Source of the DNA: Argyresthia goedartella
Lineage: Eukaryota > Arthropoda > Insecta > Lepidoptera > Argyresthiidae
DNA length: 64,000 bases
Assembly: GCA_949825045.1 (NCBI GenBank)
Contig: OX463829.1
Location: 27,120,715-27,184,714, forward strand
Direction of reading: 5' to 3'
Positions 11,845 through 23,450 of the stretch are shown one piece after another. A program made the translations under genes and the position numbers. The notes under the pieces were generated by a model, which was not told the origin of the DNA, ran no database searches, and saw nothing but the letters and a program-made list of their open reading frames with translations. The stretch's first letter is position 1. Every line of letters begins with the position of its first letter.

Positions 11845-12934
11845 TTGGCACCCGAGGCTACACGTCAAAAACAGCTGTGCTGTATTTTAACTAAATAATT
11901 TTGTTTAAATTCTATTAAGTCTATTTGTGAATATAGTGTTAGTTTTTAGTGTTTGTTAAGTCAATTAATAGTGTCCCAGTAATAAACGTGGTCAGAATTA
12001 TAATTGTGATAAAATAATCGATCACGGGCCAACAGACCAAAGGACAATTCAAACTGTCTTGACACTGTGTTCAACTGACATTGTCTTGCCTTTCCCTTGC
12101 TACATAGCGAGTATTTTTTGTCTTTGTTTTCACATTACTAATCATAATGATGACTCGCAATGCTTTGTCTCGCCAAGCGGAGTCCAGGCTCCAACTGGTT
12201 TTGCAGGAATTAAAGCAAGCAAAGGGACAGGTGGAACAATTAGAAGCAGAAAGAGATGAAAATGAAAAAACAATCTTGGAAACCTTAGAAAACAATCAAA
12301 AATTAAAGAGGGAACTGTCCGCGCTAAATTCCATTAATATTTCTATTACTGAGGAACGGGATAGGCTGCAACTATTAATAGATGGGTTTGATGAGCACTG
12401 TGGCACTGAGTTTGAGTCCGTCCTGCACATAACTTCAATCCTGGAGAAGGAACTGTGTGATGCCCACCAACATATCACACAGCTGGAAGAAGCGGCTATT
12501 AACTCTGCCACAGTGACCACGCAGAGCTTAGTTGATGAATTAGCAATAAATACTTCCTTGGGCCATGTCTCTGTTGCGGGCTGTAGCTTGCCCACTATGA
12601 CTATTGACCTTACTAAGGATGACTCAGTGTGTAATGTGGCAGCCAGCAGCAGGGACAGCACACTCAAATTGAAACTAAGTAAAAATAAGTTAAGAAAATA
12701 TGTCAAAATTAATAACTTTATAAAAAAAAACAAAAATATGCTAAAAAAACAAAAAAAGGTTGTAACAAAGCTTCATAATAAAAGAAGGGTTTTAGATAAA
12801 CTGGAGCTGTGTACTGCTCAGCTTAATTATAATCAGATTAGCTATGAGGACAATATGCATGAGCTAAGATGCAAACTTGACCAGGCAGAGCGCTCCCTGG
12901 GGCACTACATTAGCCTCTATGACAAAACCAGAGC
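11845..12934 (+). pseudogene. LINE A, 5' part: 5' UTR and coiled-coil half of ORF1
   Basis: After about 300 bp of untranslated leader, an open frame starts at ATG 12147 (MMTRNALSRQAESRL). It encodes a charged coiled coil (many leucine heptads with K/E), followed by a short TIDLTKDD motif and a lysine-rich stretch (KLRKYVKINNFIKKNKN). The frame is interrupted at 12934 by element B. Similarity to the ORF1 of B on the other strand identifies it as the RNA-binding ORF1 protein of a CR1/Jockey-group (Daphne-like, tentative) LINE. Its C-terminal half lies at 19560-20303. Confidence 0.8.
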
Positions 12935-13215
12935 GAATCAAATCAAATCAAATCAAAAATCATTTATTTCCATAGGATGTTGTTACATCACTTAGATCCG
13001 TCATTACATTTTTTTGGGTGAGTTCACTAACACTATGGCGGAATCTGTGGAGAAGAGCTCACCGAAGAAACTCCACAGTCGTCGCATCTTTTGCGTTTCC
13101 TGTTTTAAATAAAATATTGTCAAATTACAAAATGAATGCTAATTATATATCGAAACAGCCTGTTACTCAAACAATCTATTCCCATGGACATCTGTCCTCT
13201 AAGTAATCAGATATC

Positions 13216-16200
13216 CTATAGTAACCTTTTTTTATACAATTTCTGTTTTATTATTATTTTAAACTTGTCTAAAGGTAAGTATTTAATATCAGTAGGGACC
13301 TTATTGTAATAGCGTATACAATTGCCTTTAAAAGAATTACTAATTTTATGTAGTCGGCTTACATAAGCAACCAACTTGTCTTTATTTCTAGTATTAAAAT
13401 TGTGTATATCACTGTACTTCTGAAAATTAGTTATATTTCTTTTTACATACACAAGATTGTCATAGATATATTGAGACACAAATGTCAGAATATTGATTTC
13501 TTTAAACTTTTCCCTCAGTGACACTCTAGGCCCTAATCTATAAATTGCACGAACAGCCCGTTTCTGCAGAATAAATATACTATTAGCATTCGCAGCGTGA
13601 CCCCACAATAAAATACCATAGGTCATTAGACTATGAAAGTAACTAAAGTAGACTAGTCTAGCGGTGTCTACGTCGGTAAGAGCTCTAATTTTTTTAACTG
13701 CGAACGCTGCCGAACTCAGTCTGTTCGACAATTTATTTATATGAGGATCCCATTGTAGTTTGGCGTCTAAAGTTATGCCCAAAAAGACAGTCGACTGCAC
13801 AGGGTCCTATCTCTGTCCTTTCATAAATATGTCTGTAGTTACCGGGTTCACATTGGGTAACACGAATTTAATACATTTAGTTTTCTTTTCATTAAGTAAT
13901 AAATTGTTAACAGTAAACCAGTTCACTATACTAGAGATAGCATTGTTTACCTCGTCATAATTTGATTGCTGTCTTTTAACTTTAAATATCAAAGAAGTAT
14001 CATCGGCAAACAATACTAACCCATGTTTTGCTTTAACAAGGTAAGGTAAATCATTAATATATACTAAAAACAAGAAAGGACCAAGAATTGAACCTTGCGG
14101 TATGCCCATACTTATTGAAGACCCAGGTGATCTTTTCCCATTAACATCGACCATCTGAACCCTATCTGTTAGATATGACTCCAGAAGGCCAAGTGCCTGA
14201 TCTTTTACACCATAATGGCGTAACTTCCTGACAAGAGTGTCATGATGGACGCAATCAAAAGCCTTGGATAGATCGCAGAAGACACCTATTGCATCCATTG
14301 CGTCTTCCCAGGCATCAAAAATATTGTCGATTAGTTCAACACCAGCATCGGCTGTTGAACGACCCTTTGTGAAACCAAACTGAGCAATATGAATTAAATT
14401 ATTGAGATAAAAATGACTTTGCAATTGATTAAGTATGAGTTTTTCAAATATTTTGCTAAGCGTTGGTAGTATCGATATGGGTCTAAAATTGGTGGGGTCT
14501 GATGTACTACCAGCTTTGAATAAAGGTATAACTTTACTTAGTTTCATCAAGTCAGGAAACACACCATTATCTATACATTGATTAAATATACAACAAAGGT
14601 GAGGTGCAATACAATCTACAATGGAACTAATAATTTTTACTGATAGACCATGGGCTGTCTACTGTCTTTTTCATTTCCAGGGATTTAAACGCTTTTATAA
14701 TGTCTTCATTATTTACGTGCCTAAATTATAAATCTGTTTTACATTCCTCAAAGTTTTGTTTAAGTATAGATTAAGCAGCAGCGGGAGATGAATTTAAAGA
14801 CTTGGTTGTTGAAACTGGAATGTCCGTAAAGAAATTTTCGAAAGCTTTTGCTACTTCTAGGTCTGTACTTAGCAATTGATTATCTATCTTAAGCTTGAAG
14901 TTATTATGTGTAGCTTTGGCCTTTCCAGTCTCTCTGTTTATAATTTGCCAAGTCGTTTTCATTACATTGCTACTAGATTCAATTTTATTTTTAATGAAAT
15001 TAGATTTAGCTACGGCACAAACGCGTTTAAACATTTTTGAATAACTACGAACATAATCTAGAAAGGCCGTATTTTTGTTATATGATTTCTCTTCATAGAG
15101 TTCATATAATCTTCGTCTGCTCCTATGAATTCCAACTGTCGCCCAATCACTAAACAAAGCTTTGTTATTAACTTTTATAGTTTTTGATTTAAATACCGTA
15201 TCATATTCATTTTGACAAGGTTAAATACTGAGTTGTACAACAAATTTGGATCGTCACTGAATGGTATTTCCCATAGTTTATCTAAAATATTATTCCTGTA
15301 GTGTTCAAGCCGAGTGTCACTAACGGGCACACATGTAATATCCTCTTTTTGGTCCTTTTTTATTTTAATATTGAATATACCTATCTGACCAGAGTGATCA
15401 GAGGTTAATTTATTGGTGACCGATTTGAAAATGGGCGTAATGTTAGTAAATATATTGTCAATGCAGGTAGCAGATGTTGCAGTAATTCTAGTAGGCTCCA
15501 AAAACAGATAGTTCATGTTGTGACATAAAAATAAAGATTTTAATCTAGTACAAATATTATTATCCTCTAACAGATTAACAAAAAAATCACCACAAATTAT
15601 ATATATATTTTTTTATCGCTGATTTTAATCAACACTTCATCCATTTTCTTTTCGAATAAATCAAAAGATGAATCTGGTGGTCTGTATACGCTCATTACAA
15701 TAAGTTGTTCAAGTTCAATACAGGCTATTTCCATGGTACGCTCAACAGACAGGTTCACTATGTCAACTCGTTCCTTATATTTAAAACTATTATTTACAAG
15801 TATTAAGGAGCCACCGCGATCAGCTGTTTTTCTGTTGAACGACTAGCAACGTGGTGGTTATTAAAGTTGAACATGAACTGATAACTCTTTAAAAAGTGCT
15901 CTGTTATACATAAAATATCAATATTATTACAGTTCACACTTATGGTGTTCCCCAGGGAAGTACGTTAGGGCTTACTCTCTTTCTCACCTACATAAACAGT
16001 CTTTGTGATAATAAGTTAATAGGAGCGGACATTTTAATGTTTTCGGATGATACCGTTTTATTATACAGTGCTAAAACCTGGAAAGATGTTTTTGAAATGG
16101 CAGAAGTTGGTTTGAAGCATGTGACGGCATGGCTTGAGGATAGCTTGTTGTCTCTTAACACCTCCAAGACTAAATATTTATGTTTTCGGAAAACTGATGC

Positions 16201-17440
16201 TACAAATCCAGATAAAAATTTCAAATTGAAAATTCATACTTATCCTTGTAATAGGTGTGCGCGTGAATTACCAGTATTACCTTCCTGTGATTGTCCTATT
16301 CTAGAACGTTCAAGCACCACTAAGTACCTTGGGGTTGTGGTAGATGATAAGTTATCCTGGATTCCGCAAATAAATTCTGTTGCCGGTCGTACTAGGAAAC
16401 TTATATACGTTTTTAAGAGTCTTAGGGATGTTCTTAGTCAGGATATGTTAATATGTACTTACAAGGCGCTGGCTGTATCTGTTCTCACCTACTGTATTAC
16501 TTCTTGGGGGGGTGCTGCAAAGACACATTTGGTAGAGGTTGAGCGTGCACAACGGGCTCTTCTTAAAGTAATGAAAAGATTACCTTTTCGCTACCCTACG
16601 ACTTCATTATACAAAGAGTCCAAACAACTTACAGTCAGGAAGTTATACATTCTCCAATGTGTTTGCAGATTTCACCGTAATATCCATCCAATTCCTGATC
16701 ACATTGGAAAAAGGGTAGATATAGTACCATTACCCAACTTTAGGTCTGCCTTTGCTAGAAGACATTTCTTATACAATGCACAACGTATTTATAACAAACT
16801 AAACAAAAGCAACTCCATAAGACGACATAATATTTATACACTTAAAATATATATACACAACTGGTTTAAGGAGTTTGACTATGAAGCAATTGAGCAATTA
16901 TTTAACTATGCATCTTAAATCTTTACATTTCACGATCGCGCACACACTCACACACACGCACTCACCCTTACACACACACACACACACCCTCACCCTCACA
17001 CACACACCTTCACCCCCACACACACACACCCTCATGCATATACACACGCAGGTCACATAAGGAGCCTTAATAACTTTCTTTTTACTTAACATATTTTTGT
17101 AAATACTTACCTTATTTTCGTGTTTTCTTTACGCTAACATGTTTACAAATGATCTATGTAACTGAGTTAAGTAAATACTGAAGCCTGTAACACAGTGTAT
17201 ACTACCACAGGCTTCAGAGTTACTGTAGATTTAAGACATTGTATTATGTTAAAAATAAAGAATTATTATTATTATTATTATTATTAGTTCATGAATAACT
17301 CAATTTTCAGTTCTTTACTTAACATGCCCTGTATATTTTGATGAACCACGTTTAAAATATTCTTACTTTTACATTTTTCATTACTAGTAACTTGATTTAA
17401 TGGGCAAGATGAAGGTATATTTATACAAATATTAATATTA
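13216..17440 (-). pseudogene. ORF2 of LINE B: endonuclease and reverse transcriptase, split by D
   Basis: Read from 17440 downwards, the endonuclease starts with VVHQNIQGMLSKELKIELFM. It continues on the far side of D at 15930 as CNNIDILCITEHFL. Further blocks are IIYIICGDF-type GDxxVN near 15590 and TRITATSATCIDN near 15480. RT motifs follow: FRPISILPTLSKIFEK, FCDLSKAFDCVHHD, GIPQGSILGPFLFLVYIND and FADDTSLIFKVK. The C-terminal domain is at 13216-13800. Visible lesions are frameshifts near 15840 and between the endonuclease and RT, and an in-frame TAG at about 13804. The protein would nick and reverse transcribe at the target; this copy is inactive. Confidence 0.85.
15937..17285 (+). mobile_element. 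LINE D, 5'-truncated, inserted in ORF2 of B
   Basis: The coding part (open from 16037 to 16918, with RT motif B GVPQGSTLG just upstream) carries the RT and C-terminal domain of a CR1-group LINE. Motif C reads FSDDTVLLY instead of the usual FADD/YADD. The C-terminal part contains KYLGVVVDDKLSW, TYCITSWGGAAKTH and RAQRALLKVMKRLPF. The 3' UTR contains an (AC)-rich microsatellite (16941-17035) and ends in (ATT)n at about 17268-17285. Flanking agttca at 15931-15936 and 17286-17291 is a 6-bp TSD. Of the plus-strand LINEs in the stack its RT frame is the least damaged. Confidence 0.9.
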
Positions 17441-17471
17441 CTGCCAGAGTTTCTCTCTGTTGTCCTATGGG

Positions 17472-19060
17472 TTAATTTAAAGAGCTTGGAACAGATTCCA
17501 AGGAGTACATGTCATTATTATTACACTGCTCAATAGAAGCAGGCGTTTCATTAGTCAAAAACTTGACTGAGTTCAAAATAAAATAAGATAGTGACTGTGC
17601 TATCTGTTTTGTATAAAACCTAGATAGGTAATACCTATCCTTAGTCAAATAAAAATATTTTCCAATACAAATATTGGTGTCTATGAAATGAAATTTTTCA
17701 GTATGACGACATGTCAATGTGTGTATAAATGTATTATAATCATGTCATAAATGATTTTCATGTTGTGACAAAGATTGCCTGAAGGGAAACGCAAACAAGA
17801 TTATTCTATCTACATTTTGTAAAGAATTTAATTTGGAAAAGTATTTAGTAATTAGTTTTTTAGATACATTTTCCCTTCTACCAATTAAAATAATTAGGGT
17901 GGTTGGTTCTAAAAACTGCGATGACAACACTTTGTTTAATATTTGTGAATATGTGGCGCCAGGCATACAGTTATTTAATATTGCCTGGCCCACGCGCTGA
18001 CTAAGTTGTAAACCCATATTTTTTCCAAGTTCATCGCTGTACATTATATACCTATCCTTTGTCCGAGAGAAGGAGGCGTTATTGATAACACTATTAGTAC
18101 TCAAGTCGACTGACGGCGGCGCCTGGGTCAGTATCAGCTGTTCGGCCGGCTGCTCGGCGGGACACACGGTCGGCACGGAACAGTCCGCTGGAGCTTGTTT
18201 ACAATCACAGATGTGATTGTCGGTCAAAGATTTGAAAGTGTCATAATTATACTTACACGTTTCCATCAAACTATTCATAGCCGACACATGTTCCTTAATT
18301 TCGTATTGTGCTGACTCATATTTACGTGTAATACTTTGTAATGATGAGTTTAAAATATGCATATCTGACTGGAGTCGCCGTGTGTCACATTCATACTTTT
18401 CTGTAGTTTTTTCCAAACATAATCTACAATCATCGATTTCGTTAATTAATTCGACACGTTCCTTGCTACAATTTACATTTTTACAAAATATTTTATTTCT
18501 ATTAGCTAGTTTTTGTGTTTTTTTATATAATTATTCAATTTAACATATTTCTTTAATTTATTTTTACTACAGCTCATAGTGGTTACTGATTGCGATCTAT
18601 TAGGACTATCACACGTGAGATCACAAGCTGTTAGGTCAATAGTTGGTATGCCAGTTTGGCTCATGACCTCATTATATAAGGCCCTGGTTGTAGCACTGTC
18701 TCGCTGTTCCTCCCGCTCGCTGAAAACTTGAAGCTCGTGGTGTGCCTCTGCAAGCTGTTGTTCAAGTGATTTTATGTGTTGCAATGCTACGTGGTGGACA
18801 TCATGACACTTGTAAAATGAGTCGACTTGGTGTTGTAGTTCATCTCTCTGGGCACTGGGATCCTGGCATTGGATGTCCAACTCACTGAGCTCTTCTTTTA
18901 GCGCCGAATTTTTCTTACTTTGCTTTTCTATCTCCTCTTCACACTCATCTCGCTCTCGTAGAAGTATTTCACAAAGCTCTTGGCTCTTCTTGAGCTCCAG
19001 CAAGGTCGCTTTCAGCTTCAACTCCACATCGCGTGTGCTCATCTTGCTTCGGGTCAGCAT
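17472..19060 (-). pseudogene. ORF1 of LINE B: coiled coil plus SGNH-like domain
   Basis: It starts at ATG 19060 (MLTRSKMSTRDVELKLK). Residues 1-120 are a coiled coil, followed by a TIDLTACDL motif and a lysine-rich tract. After a frameshift in an A-rich run near 18505, the frame continues with LANRNKIF and a cysteine-bearing linker. A region resembling the esterase (SGNH) domain of CR1-type ORF1s follows: YIMYSDELGKNMG, ILIGRRENVSKK and LTKDRYYLSRFY. A nonsense TGA lies at 17742-17744 in the same frame. The usual catalytic GDS, GxND and DxxH residues are not evident. It parallels A ORF1. The N-terminal half is probably RNA-binding; the function of the C-terminal half is unknown. Confidence 0.75.
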
Positions 19061-19553
19061 TGCACCCTTTTTCGCCTGAAAAAAAACCGCGAATAGGTGT
19101 CAGTGTATGACCGGGTGGAATACTAGCGAACACTAGGGAGTTTATTGCACAATGAAGGTGTTAAGTGTGTGTTTTTGTTGAATGTGGCAGAATGTTGCGT
19201 CTTCAACTTTGCTTCCGCTTTTGCCAAGTAAAGAGAGATAAAACGGTACCTGAGTGAGTGTACGGCAAGTGTTTCACTTATATGAAGGTTTGTTTAGTTT
19301 GTTACGGGTGTGAAAGGTGAGATTATTGATATAAATACAGAAATAAAACGATACTTCCCCCGTTTACGTCGTTGCTATTTGAACTGATTTTGACAGTTCA
19401 ATCGGCCGGTACAAACGGTCTTGTTTTTTCCAAAGCTTGTATGTTTGCACAGCTGTTTCTTATCTACACATTATTTAATCACTAATTACTACTTAAATTA
19501 AGTTTACTCGTGCAGAAAAGCAATTTTGACTAATTTAATTGAAATAAAAATTA

Positions 19554-20303
19554 CAGAGCTGTTTACATCGTCAGCTAGCGGAAACCAGGGAACTGAATCT
19601 AGCTATGGATGCAGTTCTCAGTAGCCAGGTTAGCCTAGAAACTAAAATTTTGGAGAGCTGCTGTTGTGTGCCGGACTGTGCTCCGTCAGCTACTTCCCTT
19701 CTGGATGTTAGCACTTCATATCCAGGTATAAAAACAATTATGTACAGTGATGAACTTGGAAAAAATATGGGCTAATTATTAAATATGTATATGGAGCATA
19801 CGGTAATAAATAATTGTTTACCCAACTGTAATCTGCATGATATTATGCAAAAAGTAGATAATGCTACATATAGTGATGACTGTTATTTAATCATATGCCT
19901 CGGTAATAGGGGTAATGTGAACAAGTCTGACTTAATTAAATATTTAGACAAGCTCTGTTCTTTAAAAGTAAAACAAATTGTTATTTTCACATTCCCTTAC
20001 AGCGACAGCCTGCCACAATCAGAAAACAACCTTAGATATAAGCTGAATATGACCTTGCATACTATATCATGCAATAATAATATACATGTAATGGATACTA
20101 ACAACTTTGTTAGTAGAAATAAATATTATTTGACTAAAGGTAAATATTACCTTCCTAGTTATTATAAAAGACAAGTAGCAAATTCACTGTCCTATTATTT
20201 TAATATAACAGCCAAAAATTTGGCTACACATAATGCCTCTATTGAGCATTATACTGATGTTTCAAACAAAGCCTTGGAAGCTTTTCCAAGTCATTTAAAT
20301 TAG
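19554..20303 (+). pseudogene. LINE A ORF1, C-terminal half with SGNH-like domain
   Basis: This is the continuation of the ORF1 interrupted at 12934. After the cagagc repeat the frame shifts by one base into HRQLAETRELNLAMD, then a cysteine cluster (ESCCCVPDC). The same block as in B follows: IMYSDELGKNMG then a TAA stop at 19773-19775. After the stop come IICLGNRGNVNKSD, QIVIFTFPYSDSLP, HVMDTNNFV and LTKGKYYLPSYYKRQ. The order and spacing match the SGNH-like half of B ORF1. The frame ends at the TAG at 20301. It is a degraded copy. Confidence 0.75.
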
Positions 20304-20339
20304 ATACAACGACAATAGAGGAAGTCTCTAGCCCGTCAA

Positions 20340-23281
20340 ATATTAATAAAGTACATAATAAAAACAGAAAAATTCAATATTGTAAAATAAATGAAAATTT
20401 TACTAATCTGGTCCACCAAAATATTCAAGGTATTAGCAGTAAATTATTTGAGTTGGAATTGTACATGAACTCTTTTAATATTGATATTTTATGTCTAACA
20501 GAACATTGGCTAAAAAGCCATGAGCTCATGTTCAATTTCAGTAACCACCAGGTTGGTAGTTCTTTTTGCAGATCACATGCTGTTCGTGGAGGCTCTCAAA
20601 TATTTCTAAATAAACACATAAAGTTCAAAAATCGTAATGACATAGTATGTTTATCAGTTGAAAGCAACATTGAAGTAGCATGTGATGAATTGGAGCGCAT
20701 AATTGTAATAAGCGTTTACAGCCCACCATCAGGTTCATTTGATGTTTTTGAAAAAGTCATGGATGACATATTATTTAAAGTATCAAAAACTCTTATGATA
20801 TGTGGAGACTTCAATGTAAATTTATTAGAAACTTACTCCCTTAGTACGAGACTAACTAACTTATTTAATTCTCACAACTTAAAGCCACTTTTCATGTAAC
20901 CTACTCGAATAACTGAAACCTCAGCAAATTGTATATACAATATATTTGCTTATCCAAATGAAAAAATTGTACTTAAAAAAATTATAAGTAATTTAAAGTC
21001 AGACCATTTAGGTCAATACATTAGACTAGAAATTCAACTTAAAAAAAGTTCTACAAGAAAGATACAATACATACCTGTGACTGCACATCGGTTTAAAAGG
21101 TTTAAATTGAATTGGGATGGCAAACTACCTATCAATCACTCTAATAATAACCCTAATGAGTCATATTGTGTTTTTTTTTACAAATTCAGCAATGCGTTCA
21201 ATGCAGTATTTACTACCAGATCGATTGTGGTCTCAGACAAACTTAACTTTAGTAAGTGGGCCACAGTAGGTATACTTAAAAGTAGACAAAATTTATATGA
21301 ATTATATAGTGAAAAACAATGGAATCATAGTGAAGAGTTCATGGATAAAGTAAAAAAGTACTCAAAAATCTTTAAAAAAGTTTGTCAAATTGCAAAATCA
21401 AACTATATCAGATCTAAAATAAGAAAAAGTGATAACAAAATTAAATCAACTTAGGATATAATTAAAAGTGAGACTGGAAAGGTCAGTATTAAAAACAATG
21501 AATATGAATAAAAAATTAATGATATTACTTTCAAAAATGATATTGATGTAGCTAAAGCGTTTGATTTTTTTTTTACTACAAAGTCTCTCTACAAATCTCT
21601 ACTACAAAGTCTTTAGACTCTTCCAAAGTAGTCGCTGAATCTTTGCTAAAAGACTATGTACCTAGATGTGAAAATCAATTCTCGTTTAATTATGTAGATG
21701 ATAAAGATATTATTAAAGCCTTTAAATCAATAAATGTTAAGAAAACAGCAGACCTCTGGGATATTTCTGTTCATGTTGTGAAGCCCCTAATAAATGTTAT
21801 TGCACTTGATTTAGCTTTCATATTTAATGCATCTATTGATGCTGGCGTGTTTCCTGATTTAATGAAACACAGTAAAATAGTACCTTTGTTTAAATCGGGT
21901 AGTACATCTGACCCTTCTAACTTCAGACCGATATCGGTATTGCCTACATTAAGTAAAGTATTTGAAAAAGTAATTTTAAATCAAATTCTTACACATTTCA
22001 ACACCAACAACATGCTCCACTGCAAACAATTTGGTTTTACACAAGGCAAATCAACTACTGATGCCGGTATTGAGTTAATATCACATATATATGATGCCTG
22101 GGAGGAGTCGCATGATGCTCTGGGAGTATTTTGCGATTTGTCTAAGGCTTTTGATTGCGTTGACCATGGGACATTGATCAGGAAATTACATCACTATGGA
22201 GTTAAGGATAACTCTTTAGATCTTCTCTCTTCTTATCTAAATAACAGGATACAGAGAGTTGACATTAATGGAAAACGATCTCCAGGGTCTGTTGTTACTA
22301 TGGGTGTATCGCAGGGTTCCATACTCGGGCCATTCCTGTTTTTGGTTTATATTAATGACCTGCCACATCTTGTCAGAGATAATCATGAGATTGTACTGTT
22401 TGCAGATGACACTTCACTTTTGTTTAAAATGAAACGACGCAGTTTGAACTTTGACGATGTGAATAATGCAATCTCAAAGGTAGTCAATTGGTTAAGTGCT
22501 AATAATCTTTTACTGAACAATAACAAAACTAAATGTATTCGGTTTATACTCCCCAATGTTAAACAAGTCTCGGCTAATGTTAATGTTAAAGGTGAAAATT
22601 TAGAAATTGTAGATAGCACGGTATTCCTAGGAATCACCTTAGATAATAAGCTTCAGTGGGGCCCACACATAGATAAGCTATCAAAAAAACTCAGTTCCGC
22701 AGTTTAAGCAGTTAAAAAAATCCGTCTTTTTACGGACGTAGAAACAGCTAGACTAGTTTACTTCAGCTACTTCCATAGCATTATGTCTTACGGCATACTG
22801 CTGTGGGGGAACGCTGCAGACATTAACATAATATTTGTGCTGCAAAAGAGGGCTGTTCGTGCAATCTACAATGTGGGTTCCCAGAGTGTCACTGCGTTGT
22901 AAATTTAAGGAAATTAACATTATGACAGTGCCGTGTCAGTATATTTATGAAAACCTAATGTACGTCCACAAAAATATTGATAAATTTCCTAAGAATAGCG
23001 ACAGGCACAATGTCCACACTAGAAATAGGAATAAACTAGCTATACCTACTACTAGGCTCCATAAGGTTAATGTATCTTTTAAAGAGCAATGTATTCGCTT
23101 TTACAACAAAATACCGACTGAGTTACAAGAATTATCTGTAAATAAATTTAAAAATGTTGTTAAAAATCACTTATGTAAAAAAGGTTACTACAAAATATCA
23201 GATTATGTAGAAGACAAGAAAGCTTGGGAAGGTGTTTGCTCCAATTCTGTAAAAATAACGTATAAAGCTAGAGGTTTCTAG
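20340..23281 (+). pseudogene. LINE A ORF2: endonuclease and reverse transcriptase
   Basis: The endonuclease begins near 20405 (NLVHQNIQGISSKLFELEL), with LCLTEHWL, VYSPPSGSFD and LMICGDFNVNLL. A stop lies at 20897. The linker follows at 21077-21454. The RT is open at 21643-22707: FRPISVLPTLSKVFEK, FCDLSKAFDCVDH, GVSQGSILGPFLFLVYIND (a Q of the usual PQG block is kept but P is S), FADDTSLLF and VFLGITLDNKLQWG. A TAA at 22708 and a 1-bp change near 22885 break the C-terminal domain, which ends at 23281. J at 52.5 kb is a close relative without the 22885 lesion. Confidence 0.85.
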
Positions 23282-23450
23282 TCGCCTCTTTGCCTCCAGC
23301 ATCTAAAACATTGAGGTGACGGAATTCAAATTGAGTTCTATATTTCCCTGTACCTCAAATATGTGTTAGTTTAAGATTTGACATTCTCCAAATGTTACCT
23401 ATGTATTTCTTATGGAAATAAACTCTTTTTGAATTTGAATTTGAATTTGA
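23282..23450 (+). repeat. 3' UTR and tail of LINE A
   Basis: A short 3' UTR ends in aaataaactctttttgaattt with a (gaattt)n tail. The same tail, inverted, begins element J at 52466. After the tail, element E reading resumes at GTTGAC (valine-aspartate), completing the FDFVD of its motif A. Confidence 0.8.

Larger units (their letters stand above)
12935..19553 (-). mobile_element. LINE B, near full length, minus strand, inserted in ORF1 of A
   Basis: B occupies 12935-19553 on the minus strand and is itself interrupted by D (15937-17285), leaving about 5.3 kb of its own sequence. It has a 5' UTR (about 19061-19553), ORF1, ORF2, a 3' UTR and a (gattt)n-type tail seen on plus as aatcaaatcaaatcaaatc at 12935-12953. 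A 6-bp direct repeat, cagagc, flanks it at 12929-12934 and 19554-19559, consistent with a TSD. It is related to A but diverged from it. Confidence 0.85.

Noticed and set aside
13018..13206. Small plus-strand frame after the ORF1 of A
   Set aside because: It lies in the 3' UTR of LINE B on the other strand and has no support.
16898..17092. Cysteine/valine-rich small protein on the minus strand
   Set aside because: It is the translation of the (AC)n microsatellite in the 3' UTR of LINE D.
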